The notes below the pieces were generated by a model. That model was not told the DNA's origin. It saw only the letters and a program-made list of their open reading frames with translations, and did not search any database. A DNA stretch of 64,000 bases from Phytophthora sp. 'mugwort' (Eukaryota > Oomycota > Peronosporomycetes > Peronosporales > Peronosporaceae). The stretch spans positions 3,497,802 to 3,561,801 of the forward strand of contig JAUCEF010000003.1 of the NCBI GenBank assembly GCA_033558025.1, read 5' to 3'. Positions 22,901 through 34,227 of the stretch are shown here, piece by piece. The translations under genes and the position numbers were made by a program. Positions within the stretch are counted from its first letter, which is position 1; each line of letters begins with the position of its first letter.

Positions 22901-25554
22901 AGAGCCTTCTGGATAAACTGGTGGCGACCTCCTTTTTTTTTTGAACTGTGCGCGCAAATTTTTACTGCTCTTGGTCTTCTAGTGCGAACCGGATGAAGGG
23001 CGCTTTCGCCACCAATCACGAGCCTTGTTTAAATTGACACGCCGATCGCTACCGGAACAAGGTTGGAAACTGGCCAATTGTGGCCCCAGGGAGTCCTTTT
23101 CACTGTTCTCGCTCACGTCCCCTCCATCCAGTGTACGCTGCGCTCCTGGACAGCGATCTTAACGCCATGTTGCAGGGTCCAGCCCCTGTCGTCGGTCGTT
23201 TTGATTTGTCACGCGGCAAACTGGGGTGTGTTTGTTGTGGGTGAGTGGGGTGGATGCGAAGCCGGACGGCTAATTTTGGTGTACGACTAAATATGGTAGC
23301 TTTACATTGCACGTCCGTTTAAGTACGAAATACGACTATATTTCGAAGCACGACTAATTAGAGAGAAGGGTATAATTGGCCACGTGACCCAAGACGCATC
23401 TACGCGGATCCGCTCAACCCAGCTATATGCCCGGTCCTTGCCATTGCTATATTTTGGGCAACATCGTCCTTTGACGCCAGTGACCCTAGTTCCTGGCAGC
23501 AATCAATATGAACGATTCCACAAGTGTTTACAGTGATTACTTGAGAGAGGCGATGCAGCTGAGGAATTACGCCGGCGTGGTGTCGATCGCGTATGACCTA
23601 GGCACGCTTCCATGCGAAAAGGAGCAGCAAAATACTGTGCATCTGGTTCAACCGTGTCTCCGTCATCAACTGCGGTACATTTGCGAGCAGGATGGTCGTT
23701 AGGAGGAGTCTAGACCACATACCTACACTACACGTCAGCTGGCGACATGCACGTCGGAAGAAATGTATCAGGCCTTCCACCAGGAGGTCAAAATTTGCGG
23801 TTCTGCCCCCACATTTTGATGATTGTGACGATCTCGTCGAGAAGGCAATTGGTGCGTATTTCCGGTGCTGCCGTCTTTAGCACACGTCGGCGAATTCTAT
23901 CTGGCGTCGCTTGTCTACCATGTACCGTATTCTGCGGACGAATCTCAGTGCAAGGCACCCGTTGCAAGAGTCACTATTATTCTAGCATCCTACACTAATC
24001 ACTGAGTTATCAGCAAAATTATGTGGTATCGACGACACCAGCAATTGTCTGCACACGACAGGAGTCCCGCCGCATGTAGTCATCTTACCTGAGATTAAAT
24101 CTTTGCTAGAGGTGGCTCTGAAGAATTGCAACTGTGAAAAATATTATGGGAGAATTGCGCAGCGAGCCATTGGTGCAGGCGTCGTGACCTTCGATGGACT
24201 TAACAGCGCGCTCAAACGGTGTCTAAACTCTCAGGCGTTACCGCGTTGGTGGAGAAGCTACATGCAAATCCCGAGCACGCCACTAGTCAACAACACACGG
24301 ACAACACTCTCATGACCCCGTCACAGTTTTGGGAAGGCAGATTTCGGCGAGCTCCCCCTCCCCCCCCCCCCCCCCGGCAACGTGGTAGTGCCAGCAAGAA
24401 GACGCGTCCGTTGCGGATGCTTGATGGACGCGAATGAAAATTACAGAAGCGACTCAATGATGCCCGTTATCTGATGCACGTGATTGATAACGAAGCGAAA
24501 CGTACCGGGTCGTGGCATGTTCATCAGAGCGTAGACGATACTGTGAAGACTCTTGCTGTGTTCAAAACAGCGTTGCTGTCCCCCTGCTTACAACAACAAA
24601 CCGAAGCGACGTCGTGGACTGCTATCTTGGATTAACATAGTGGCGCCGCACCGCAGAACACGAAACCACAAATAAGTGATTGGTACAAATTCATGTTCAG
24701 TTCATTTCTTGCTTTGGTTGGTTCAAAAGACACATTTCAATGTCCTGCAGATCAGAAGTCAGAAAATTCAATACTGTACTGGATTGGTGCTGGTATTTTT
24801 CCGCAATAAAAATTCCATTATGAGCTCAAACAGGAATTAAAATTTAGGCAATTTATATATACTGACTCAATCATTAACTTCGTCTTGCACTCTTAGTGAT
24901 CCCCGTTGGTATGCTGTCCCTGTAGTCAAACTGGCCAAGGCATACCAAGTTCCCTGTTATTGAAAGTCCTATCATGTTTTGCGGTAAGTCAGAGGCCGGT
25001 TGCCAGGTCAATACTTCGTACCCCACCCAAGAGACTAAGTAGTACTCCTGCCCTGCTTGATTAGGTTTTTAACGTATGTTCTATCAGCAGTAAATAAGGC
25101 AAGACCGGCTTCAAAATTGGAAGTTTCGTCTTCTAGGTCGGTATTGTCCCATAGCGTCTCCGTAAAAGGACGACCCTGGCAGCTCGACCGCTTCTTGCTC
25201 CAGCCGCCTCCAATTTGCTTTTTTTTTTTTAAGACCATTGTGGGACGAAATTCAGGGAGATTAAGTTGTGTCTCGAGAAAGGCAGCCTGTCAGACACGCC
25301 AGAAACTGGCAGTGTGGTTTGAAGAGAGCTCGGAGCCAATGGTCTTATATCGACATGAATGTGGTGTCGGTGACACTGATAATGATGCCATCGGATCTGA
25401 TTGGTGATGCCATCACAAGACGATTAACGTATCAGAACTGTTAGTTGCCAATTACCAGATTATTGCCAAAACATATATCAGCCAATCAAACTTAATAATT
25501 AGGCACTGAAAATGACATCTAATTTACCCAGTTTATTGCCGATGCAGCAGCCAC
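22901..25554. other. Decayed repeat-rich stretch with unrecognised coding fragments
   Basis: Short open pieces at 23508-23702, 24103-24437 and 24446-24600 (KLQKRLNDARYLMHVIDNEA) look like remnants of transposon proteins, but I cannot name the family. A C run lies at about 24356-24376. Around 25035-25240 open frames exist on both strands with no recognisable domain. No intact gene is supported. Confidence 0.4.
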
Positions 25555-26043
25555 TAAAACGGTGAGATCATGCGTGAGGCGGTGCGACTCAAGATATTCC
25601 TCGTACTCCTGCCAGTGAACGCCACTCACCTTCTGCAGCCGCTGAACGTGGCCGTATTCAAGCCTTTCAAAGGCAGTATCGACGCTGTGATGCGCGAGTA
25701 CAATCTGAACTTGAGGCGAAGGTTCTGTCGCGCGCAAATTTCCATTCGACTGGTGAGTACCGCGTGGGTTAAGGCCATCATGGAGAAACCCGCCAATGTG
25801 ATTGTTGGCTTTAGAGCGTGTGGACTTTGGCCTGTGTAACTACCGCAACAACAGCGTCGGCTCAAGCTCTTTCAAGATGGCGGGTGCGTCACGGACTTCG
25901 AGTTGCCCTCCTGGCTCAAAGTCAGAGAACGTGCTGGCGGAGATCTTAGTACTTCCTGCGTCGTCTACAAAGTCTCGCAAGCGGCGCAAGACACTTGATG
26001 TGACCGTCGGCTTTCACACGCGAGGATTTGCAAAACATTGATG
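25555..26043 (+). pseudogene. Second pogo-like DDE transposase relic (carboxy-terminal part)
   Basis: The plus-strand frame 25570-25839 reads LLPVNATHLLQPLNVAVFKP, STAWVKAIMEKPANVIVGF and RACGLWPV, the end of the DDE_1 transposase domain. A shifted frame continues LVLPASSTKSRKRRKTLDV to 26041. It lies in the opposite orientation to the 21650-22900 relic and its sequence differs, so it is probably a different family member. Confidence 0.65.
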
Positions 26044-26838
26044 TGTAGCTGCAATCATCCCCATATTTATACTGCATTTTGTTAAGGTGGGTTTCGGCAA
26101 TAATCTGAGTAAAGGCAAATTCACCTGATTTTTTCACGTTTTTTTCACTGAGCATATTGTCGTCAATTTTTGCAAGCTTAGCGCCTCCAATAGTTTATCG
26201 AATAAGCTTTATTTGATCTCCTGTTTTTTATAAAATTGTTGATTTTAGCGTAAAACGCTTGAAGATTTTTGACTTTTCCTTAGGGGTCCGGTTTTCGGCA
26301 ATAATCCCTTCTGCTACGTTACGACTAGGTCTACCAGAGGAGATTTTGCCATATTTATTGCCAATAATTTGTTCAATATCATATTGTATTGCCTGGGCTA
26401 CTCCAAATAATAAAAATTAGTATTGCAAAATTCAATTATTATCTTTTCCGACCTCTGCCCTGCAAGTTCCGTCTAACACTCATTTTACTTTTACTCCTGA
26501 GCAATACACTGGAGTAAAAACTGCACTCCGAGCAAGCAATAACAACCCAAACGCACTTGAATTAACAATGGTCACCACTAAGTACGTAATCAGACTTAGG
26601 CGAAACCTTTGAAACCTTTTCGTACCATATGGAATGGATTTGGCCAATTCCCAAACAACTTGAGAATTGTATTTGCCGATTTAACCCACTGTTGGTGAAC
26701 CGACCAGCATCGGCAGGTTTGGCTGGAGTTCACAATACTGAATTGCATGCGTGGATCACACTACGGTAGCTACTGTATGTAACACAAGAAAAAAATCGCT
26801 TCAAATTCACATTTATTTGAACCACTGCCACTCGACAA
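26044..26838. other. AT-rich intergenic region without a gene
   Basis: No open frame of note. TTTTTTCAC and AATAATAAAAA-type runs dominate. The right end contains the 3' untranslated region of the TFIIA-gamma gene. Confidence 0.5.
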
Positions 26839-27237
26839 TCATGGTTTCTTGCTTAGTTTGAGACGCATCGCCACCTCCTGCTCCTCATGTTGCTCTTGGT
26901 TCTGCTGCTGCAAGTGCAAACCAGCGACGCTGTGGTTCAGCCGGATATCCTGCGGCTTCATGCGCGCCAACACGCTCCAATCGTCCATGAATCGGTTGAA
27001 AGCGGTGACCCGACCCTCCAGCCCAAACGAGTCGTGCGTGAAAGTCCTCTCCTGGCCTTTGCAGCGTTTTTGCAGTTCCAGCTGCATGGATTCGTCAAAC
27101 AGCAAAAACAGCAGATCCCCGTCCACCTCCACACCAGAGACACCGGTTTCGTCATCGTCTCCTCCTCGCTGCTTCTCCAGATCCTGCAGCGCGTCGGCTA
27201 GCGCGCGCCCCAGCAGCGTTTGCCGGTATCCCTCCAT
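26839..27237 (-). CDS. GTF2A2: Transcription initiation factor IIA small (gamma) subunit, divergent
   Basis: A 132-residue intronless protein. YRQTLLGRALADALQDLEKQ matches the amino-terminal helix of TFIIA-gamma (YRxTxLGxxLxxxLDEL). LLFLLFDESMQLELQKRCKG matches the second helix. The VTAFNRFMDDWSVLA stretch aligns with the YRFCDNVWTF strand of the beta-barrel domain. The partner is TFIIA-alpha/beta, and the complex steadies TBP on promoter DNA. The start is ATG at 27237; one GTG codon upstream is also open. It carries an acidic insertion between the first two helices and a Gln-rich tail, and is longer than the usual ~105-110 residues. The assignment is by motif and moderately secure. Confidence 0.65.
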   Translation of the reverse strand: MEGYRQTLLGRALADALQDLEKQRGGDDDETGVSGVEVDGDLLFLLFDESMQLELQKRCKGQERTFTHDSFGLEGRVTAFNRFMDDWSVLARMKPQDIRLNHSVAGLHLQQQNQEQHEEQEVAMRLKLSKKP

Positions 27238-27401
27238 CACAACTACAGTACACCTTTGCTGCGCCTAAAAACATGTTTTTTTATTTATTTAATAGTAACG
27301 TAGCCAAAACGCATCTGACAGAGTATTGGCCAATCAGCAACAACGTGTTTCCGAGCTGCGACGTCCACTCCATTATCACAATTGCATAGACACAAGTGAC
27401 T
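27238..27401. promoter_or_regulatory. Shared bidirectional promoter of TFIIA-gamma and RRP45
   Basis: Only 164 bp separates the two divergent start codons, so both promoters must lie here. An ATTGGCCAATCAG sequence at about 27326-27338 has CCAAT boxes on both strands. A CCACTCCATTAT sequence near 27364 is a possible oomycete-type initiator for RRP45. Confidence 0.6.
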
Positions 27402-29029
27402 ATGGCACTGCGCGACGAGCACGATTTTCTTAGCGAGAACGAGCGCCAGTTCCTGGCCAACTGCCTGCGTCAGCCGCCGCATGTGCGCGCCGACGGCCGT
27501 GATCTGCTGCAGCAGCGCAAAATCCGCGTGCAGTTCCGCCGCAGCGAGAGCGAGAGCCAAGCCGAAGTACAGCTTGGACGCACTCGGTACGCTGTGTACT
27601 TTACTGTAACCCTCCGCTACAACACACTTTGACTAACCTGATACCTCCGTTTCGGCCTCTGTGTTGCAGTGCGATTGGCAACGTGCATGGAGAAATTGTG
27701 CCTCCTTTCCCGGACCGGCCGACCGAAGGCTTCCTGCACTTCGTCGTGGAGTTATCGCCGATGGCGTCGCCCAGTTTCGAAGCATCAGCGTCTGCAAGTC
27801 GTGGGGCTACATCTTCGATTGCGTCGGCCGAGTTGGCGAGACTTGTGGAGCGTGGTGTGCGTGAGAGTCGCGCGCTGGACACGGAAGCGCTGGCTGTAGT
27901 GGCTGGCGAGAAGGTTTGGGCCATTACATGCCACGTGCACGTAGTAGACCACGGCGGAAATCTTGTGGATGCTGCCTCGCTCGCTGCCATTGCTGCCCTT
28001 ATGCACTACCGCCGACCGGAAGTAGCAGTGAAGGAGGGCATGAGCGGCAATGAAGGCGTTACCGTCTACAGCGTGGACGAGCACGCTGCAGTCCCGTTGA
28101 GCCTTCACCACATCCCAATTTCTATCTCCTTTTGCTTCTTGCAGCCTGCTGCAAACATGCACCGCTCTAGCGGAAAAGACGATGACGTCGACGCTGACGA
28201 GGATTGCGAACCCGTCATCTTCATGGACCCGACGGACCGCGAAGAGCGCATTACTGACGCACGCATGAGCTTTACGTTTAACTCGTTCCGTGAGCTCTGC
28301 GCTGTGCACAAGATTGGTGGAGCCGCCATTTCCCAGACTACTGTGCTGCGGTGCGCGAATGTGGCAGCAGCGCGTGTTGTTGAGCTGACGACGTTTTTGA
28401 AGGACGAGGAAGAAAAAGCAGATAAGGAGGCTGTGCAGCGCCGCCGCGCGTTGCTTCGTGGTCGCACCTTCACTGATGTATCATCAACACTGGACGAAGC
28501 AACCGCTAAGAGTTCCACCGAACAGGTTGATCTAGGTGCGATGACAGACTTCTCGACGCTGCATGCGCCGATCGCGCTGCGCGATGACCCAACAAAGGAG
28601 GATACCGCTCAGCAGATGACATCCATGGCAGAATTGTTAGAATCGCTTGTGACTGCTGCTGATCTCCCACATGAGGAGCCAAGGCTAAGTGCAGATGGTC
28701 TTGCAATGACTGATGCAGCCCGGGATGAATTCCGACAACTGGCTAACAGCAAGACAGTGCGCGATTTGATTCACGGTAGCAAGAAGGAGCAGCAAAGGCC
28801 TGCCTACCCTACAAAAACGAATGACAGTGACAGCGAAGAGGAGGGAGGCGTACTTCAGAGCGAGTTTGGTACGGTATCAAAATCCGAGGAACCTGTTAAG
28901 GCGAAGCCGACCGCAAAACCTGTGAAAAAGACGTCGGCCAAGAAGGGACGAAAGAAAAAGGTGGTGACGAGCTCAGATGAAGACAAATATGACGATATGG
29001 ATCTGAGCGCCGCCATCAAGCGCAAGTGA
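27402..29029 (+). CDS. RRP45: Exosome complex component RRP45 (RNase PH fold), two exons
   Basis: Exons 27402-27586 and 27670-29029 join across an 83-bp intron to give 514 residues. The start MALRDEHDFLSENERQFL and DGRDLLQQRKIRVQF are typical of the RRP45/EXOSC9 amino terminus. TEGFLHFVVELSPMASPSFE and VPLSLHHIPISISFCF match the RNase PH fold, and DPTDREERITDARMSFTFNS the second half-domain. The protein forms part of the six-membered ring of the RNA exosome, which guides RNA to the catalytic subunits; the ring itself is inactive in most eukaryotes. The carboxy tail is acidic then very Lys-rich (KKTSAKKGRKKKVV) and is longer than in animals. The start is ATG at 27402; an in-frame GTG lies two codons upstream. 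Confidence 0.93.
27587..27669 (+). other. Intron of RRP45
   Basis: Begins GTACGC and ends TGTTGCAG. Removal joins LGRTR to AIGNVHGEI in frame. Confidence 0.88.
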
Positions 29030-29188
29030 TATGGCAGGATAAACTAATAGGACAGCAGTACGTTTCGCCGTAGTCACATCGTTTCCTGTACCGACCGTTT
29101 CAAAGCGACGCCACGGTGTGAGACCTAATGCTGTGGGCATCTTCGCTGGATCGACAAGGTGAGTGACGGCCGAGACAAGTTTTCTGGA

Positions 29189-31434
29189 ATGCAAAAGCGT
29201 GTTAAAGTTTGCGTCCGGGTGCGGCCAACCACCAATAGAGATGCTGTTATCAAGTCTTGCAAGCATATCGGTACCGATGAAGCAGTAGTGATCGATGAAC
29301 TGCAGCAGGTAGTGTGCGTTTGAACTAACTTGCCCTTATCAAGCGTACCTTGACCGTATTTATGGCGTCATAGACCATCACCGTGGTCACCAACACGGCC
29401 TCAGGTAGCGGTACGAGTTTCCGTTTCGACCAAGTGCTCTCTCCAGAGGTTGACCAAGCTGGTGTTTTTCAGTTGGTTGGCTCTGAAGTCGTGGATGGTG
29501 CGCTGAGCGGCTATAATGGCTGCATTCTAGCTTATGGCCAAACGGGAGCTGGTAAGACCTTCACAATGTCTGGAGGAGGCCCACGTCGTCGCTTCGAGGA
29601 CCGCGGACTCGTCGCACGAGCATTATCTCGCGTATTTCAGCGGACCCAGCAGGACGCAGACCACTCGTACGCACTGCGCGTGTCGTATCTCGAGATCTAT
29701 AATGACCGCCTTATCGATCTACTCGCCCGAGACGTCGGCACCTTGAACGATCTGGCGATTCAGGAGAACGCACGCGGACAAACCTTTGTACGGGGCCTCA
29801 CAAGAATTCTCGTGTCAAGTGAGGAGCAGGCATTAGACCTTGTTTTCCAAGGTGAAACGAGCCGTGCAGTGGCTGAACACGCGCTCAATGTTGCGTCAAC
29901 TCGCTCACACTGCATTTTCACGCTGTACCTCGAGCGTAAGCGTAGCGTCATGTCTTCTGAGTTGACTAAAGAGGAGAGCCTTGAAGACGGAACGACTAGC
30001 ACTTCCCAGAACGAAGATGATGTCGTCTACAGCAAGTTGCACTTGGTAGACTTAGCGGGATCAGAGCGCATGAAAAAAACTCTGACGGAGGCGGGGTCCA
30101 CCGGGGCTAATGAAGCCTGTTACATTAATCGGTCGCTGACATTCCTTGAGCAGGTTGTGCTTGCATTAGGAAGCAAGAATCGAGCTCATGTGCCGTTCCG
30201 CCAGACCCCTCTGACGAACTTGCTCAAGGACTCGCTGGGTGGTAACTGTCGCACTTTGTTGGTGGCGTGTATTTGGCCAGCCCTGCCGCATGCTGACCAA
30301 AGTCTGGCGACGCTGCGCTTCGCGGCGAGGATGCGCCGTATCAAAACCCGGGCTATCGTCAATGTTTTAGCCTCCGGCTATGGTTCTGCAGGATCGAAGC
30401 TGGCAAACGCGGAGCGAATCACGTATAGAAACGAGATTCGGAGGTTGCGTGAGGAACTTGTGTTGTACGATGCAATTGCTGGGCGGACACGGATCAACCA
30501 TGAATGCAAGGAGAGCAGCACACAGACGGATACTTCGAGGCGGTATCAGATCACCGCGTTCTTGACGGATGCTGAGCGTGTCCCACCAGTTCGAAGTCTT
30601 CAGGAAGTGCATCAACTATTGCAAACTTTTCGCAAAATTTGCCTCGAGCAGAAAGCATCGGCCGAGGTAGCAACAAATCAAACGAGGAAAACCGGGAGCA
30701 AGATGGTGGCGCAGATCCGGGCGCTTCGAGGCCACACGCCGCCGGGAATCAGCTTGTCTTCTACTCCTAGCAATACGTGTGGCAACAACAGTGCCGCAGT
30801 TGATCCTATCGTAACGATACTACCGCCACTATTCAGAGACAACCAGATACCCTGGCGAGACCAGCAAGGACGACAGCAGGAGCAGCGCGCGGCATTCACC
30901 TCAACCCCCAGAGAGAGCGACAAAGAGAGTTTCGAGCGATTCAAGTCTGCGGGAGGCGTCGACCCCAGCGCTGAAGCGCTGCGCGACCTAGAGCAGGCCA
31001 AGGTGAACCTTCGCGAGGGAAAGACCCAGTATGCGACGCTGGCCCTGGCTGTAAATCGCGTGAAACTGTATGGTGATTGGCCATTCAGCTTCAATATGCG
31101 AGATGGCTATTTTTTTGATTTGGTGACATATGTTTTGTTTGCTTGTAGGGAAATCGACGGCTACGCATTGCAACTGCAAGAGCTACGGGACCGCATTGCA
31201 CCCGAGCAACAGAAGGGTGAGGACGAGATAATGCACCGCAGTGTACCGCTGCTGCAGCTCCAAGACGCTAAGAAGCGGTACCGTGCCGCGTTCGAGCAGC
31301 TTCAGGAGAAGAAGGCGGAGGTGAACTACCTGGGCAAGATCAAAGTGCAGATGCTGCAGCGAGTGGCGCTCCAGTTCCAGACCTGGAGAGAGCGGCAGGT
31401 GAAGTCTCCCGAAACGACGAGGACAGGCGAGTAA
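29189..31434 (+). CDS. Kinesin motor protein, possibly kinesin-9 type, three exons
   Basis: Exons 29189-29308, 29374-31067 and 31149-31434 give about 699 residues. Exon 1 encodes MQKRVKVCVRVRPTTN, the first strand of the motor. Exon 2 carries the P-loop GQTGAGKTFTM (about residue 95), switch I NVASTRSH (about 212) and switch II LVDLAGSER (about 264). An acidic insertion of about 30 residues precedes switch II. The tail is predicted coiled coil ending LGKIKVQMLQRVALQFQTW, which recalls KIF9-type kinesins of cilia. That would fit flagellated zoospores, but the subfamily is inferred. The second intron (81 bp) is a multiple of three without a stop, so an unspliced frame stays open. The ATG lies 159 bp after the RRP45 stop on the same strand. 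Confidence 0.85.
29309..29373 (+). other. First intron of the kinesin gene
   Basis: A 65-bp GTAGTG...CATAG intron. Removal joins VVIDELQQ to TITVVTN in phase zero. Confidence 0.8.
31068..31148 (+). other. Second intron of the kinesin gene, 81 bp and stop-free
   Basis: Begins GTATGG and ends TTGCTTGTAG with a T-rich tract before the acceptor. Read through, it encodes a Phe/Tyr-rich stretch (about GDWPFSFNMRDG) that breaks the coiled coil. Spliced, the product is NRVKLEIDGYALQLQELRD, a continuous heptad segment. Confidence 0.75.
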
Positions 31435-32309
31435 CATGTACCCGGCTGAGACTGCTCTGCTCCTGAGGCGATCCGTTTCTGCAGCATGCGCGATCGAAGA
31501 TAGGGCGACGGCGAATTGAGGTGGACAGGAAGCGGCGCGTCCAGCATAGACAAGTTAAACGAAAGCCAGAGCATGTTTGAAGTACTCATACCATTTGGTG
31601 CTTGGGTTGACTTGCCTTTCAAGGGGCAATGCGCCATTGTTAAACCTGGGTCGGCGCAGCTCGTTGGTATGCAATGATTAAAAAAGTCACGATGCCGTCG
31701 AACATGCTAATCAGCCTGCACTACACAGTTGTCACGGCGACCGAAAATGAATGACGCGTGCATCTAGACCGGACCACGCGATGCTAAGCTCCGTTGAACT
31801 TGCAATTGCTAACAATTTCGCTCTGGCTCGACCACTTCTGTGATCTGCCGCAGCTGCTTGAGGACTGGCCGCCCGCTTGTGACGAAGCACCAGAGTGACC
31901 TTGCTTGCTAACACAATTCAAACTTCAAGGAGGTAAACAACACGCGCGCCGTTGCAGGGTAAAAACGTGTGCTTATGTCGTGAAACCCTTACTGGTAAGT
32001 TACTAATAAATCGGACCATAACACAGTAACCAATACATGTACCGACAATCCTCTCGTCCATGATATCCTGAATAGTGATTCATTTCAGGTACAGGTACCA
32101 GACGCGCGATATACAAGAGCAAGTAAATTTTTTAGCTATCCTCTGGTTAGTGGTTTATGATACCAAATATGTAAGACTGCTACTAGATAGAGGTTACTAA
32201 CGATGGCGATGTTGAAAGAAGTCCACCATTGACTTTTGCTGTTTGCGACCCTGTTTAAGTCCTAGCTCCTCTCTAAACACTCGCTGTATTGATCGAACCC
32301 CCTGCACCG
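31435..32309. other. Intergenic region without a gene
   Basis: No recognisable coding or repeat signal apart from a short GCCATTGTTAAAC at about 31632, which shares 12 bases with the 20191 palindrome arm. Confidence 0.45.
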
Positions 32310-33150
32310 TTATTGGCGGCACCCCATCGCATCAACACTAAAAAAAAGTTGCGCCATCCAATAAAGTCGCTCCTTTAGTTCTTCCGTTGTCAGGTCTTCC
32401 GGTGTGGGTGACAGCAACCTCATCTTCCTCGTCTCCCTCGCTTGCATTGTCACCTTCCAGCCCACACTGGACATCGCCAACCCCCTAGCACTCAACGCGG
32501 CAGATGTCCTTGTCCGCGGGCTCGTCTTCTCCCCAGTCTGTTGAAGAGTTCATCCACTGACATCGGTAGGTTATGCAAGCGCGATAACGTCGTTAGCTCA
32601 TCCGTAATGCCGTCTCCGATGTCCGGTTCCGCATACTCGCCAAAATATAGTAATAAGGAATACCTGTCTAGTTAGCAAAACTGCTTTCTCAATGCCCCAC
32701 AGTACCGCTTGCAGCACGTCCACATTGTAGAGTTTAGCGACGATAATGCTCAGGTCCATTGAAGGCCCTCAGCTTCCAGCTTCCATCTTCCAGCTTGTCG
32801 AGAGTGTGTTTGTACTTGGCCGATATGACGCTTGAAGGCGGCCATGATACCATCGTCGAGGGCTATTTTTTGCTCGTCGTGTTGGGTGATCTGTTGAACC
32901 GTGGCGAGCAGCGATGTGAATGTACACTCCAGTTTGGGATGACTCCAGTGAGTGATAATCGTGTGTCTCCCGAAGCTATTACACGCGAGAGGTTTGACTA
33001 TTTGTGTTGCGGTACTGAAGTCGTGACGTCGGCGATGTCGACGCAGTGAAATAGAAAATCCGCAAAGACACGCGCTCATGCGACGCGCCAGTGCATTTAA
33101 CACCGCATAAAAATGCATGTATTTGAAAAATATAGACCATGGCCACATAC
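32310..33150 (-). pseudogene. Tigger/jerky-like DDE transposase relic (carboxy-terminal part)
   Basis: Minus-strand frames give, in order, SPNTTSK (about 32900), LDDGIMAAFKRHIGQV (about 32840), DLSIIVAKLYNVDVLQAVLW (about 32730), ELTTLSRLHNLPMSVDEL (about 32580) and DEPADKDICRVE (about 32510). This is the order seen at the end of Tigger-type transposases: PPNTTS, QPxDxGII.xFK, then a helical tail. Frames change at least three times. Confidence 0.65.
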
Positions 33151-34159
33151 AGTACTGTTAAAAGTCTAACAGGCGTCACCACCACCGGCATGTTTTTGCT
33201 GCTGACCCAACAACTGGGTGCTGTGCGCAAGCGCGTGAGAGCTACGCGCTACCGCCGCCTCCAAGAGCACCGACCGACGAAATGGCTCGGCTGTGGGTTT
33301 CGCCAGTTAAAGACGCGTGGTCCAAGTTCAAGCGAGGAGAGAAGGTGATCGTGCACGGGCTTCGGGCCAGTACCTGCTGCGGCTCAGCGCACAGCGCGCT
33401 GTGGGCGCTCGCTCTCGCGGAGGAATTCATCCGCTGTTAAATTAACGCGCTACTATATAGCTGTATATAACGCTCTGTTAAAGCTGCCGTACAGTACAGT
33501 GTCAGTGTACATGTACAGAGTCAGTTATTTGTCAACCACAAAGATCACGCGAGCATTGCGATGCGTCACGCTGGTACTTCAATTTGGTGTACGCCACAAT
33601 TCCTAGCTAAATCGCTTGTCCAGTGCCGCAAAACGCGGCTTCAAGCTTAACCGCGGCAAAAACACCGGGCTTGCGGGGATGTGTTGTGTTGCCTTGGCGG
33701 CAGCTGGCTCCACGTTTCAAGCTCAACTAGCTCGAGCAAGCTCGCTCTTTTAGCGTACAATAAGCAGCGGCCGTCACCGTTAATCCGCTATCACTGCGGT
33801 CGCTACACACGCCTTTGCAGCGTACAGGAAAGACTACGGCGATCCTTTTCACGGCAGGTTCGGCGTCGCCTTCGCCGCCCGTTGAATTCGGCGGTGGTCG
33901 CAGAGGGATTTGCGGAGTTAAATGCCCAGCCGGCGGCGCGTCTTTAACTGCGCGCGAAGCAGCCCTTGAATCGCAAACTGAAGCATATAGAAACGACCTC
34001 ACCAACTGCAAGCTGGGGTTGTGCGCAGTATTGACTAGACCTCAGTATGGTTTAACGAATAGCACAATCCAGCCGGAGGGCGCGTATCCTTGGCGCCTCG
34101 CGCGACAGCGCTACCAGCATGCGCAGGCCGAGACGGGATGCCTCGATCGGTGCCTCAGC
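33151..34159. other. Region upstream of the HTH gene, no supported gene
   Basis: Open frames on both strands (33681-33947, 33815-34174 plus; 34011-33727 minus) show no known domain. GC content rises toward 34200, and part of this may be promoter. Confidence 0.4.
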
Positions 34160-34175
34160 TCATTTCCAAATTGAA
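34160..34175 (+). promoter_or_regulatory. Oomycete-type initiator of the HTH gene
   Basis: TCATTTCCAAATTG at 34160-34173 is close to the oomycete initiator plus flanking element (TCAYTYYNCAWTTT), with two mismatches. The predicted transcription start, A34162, is 66 bp before the ATG. Confidence 0.5.
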
Positions 34176-34227
34176 CGGCTTTCGAACACCGCCGTGTATC
34201 CACGACAGCTGCTACTAGTCCACCATC

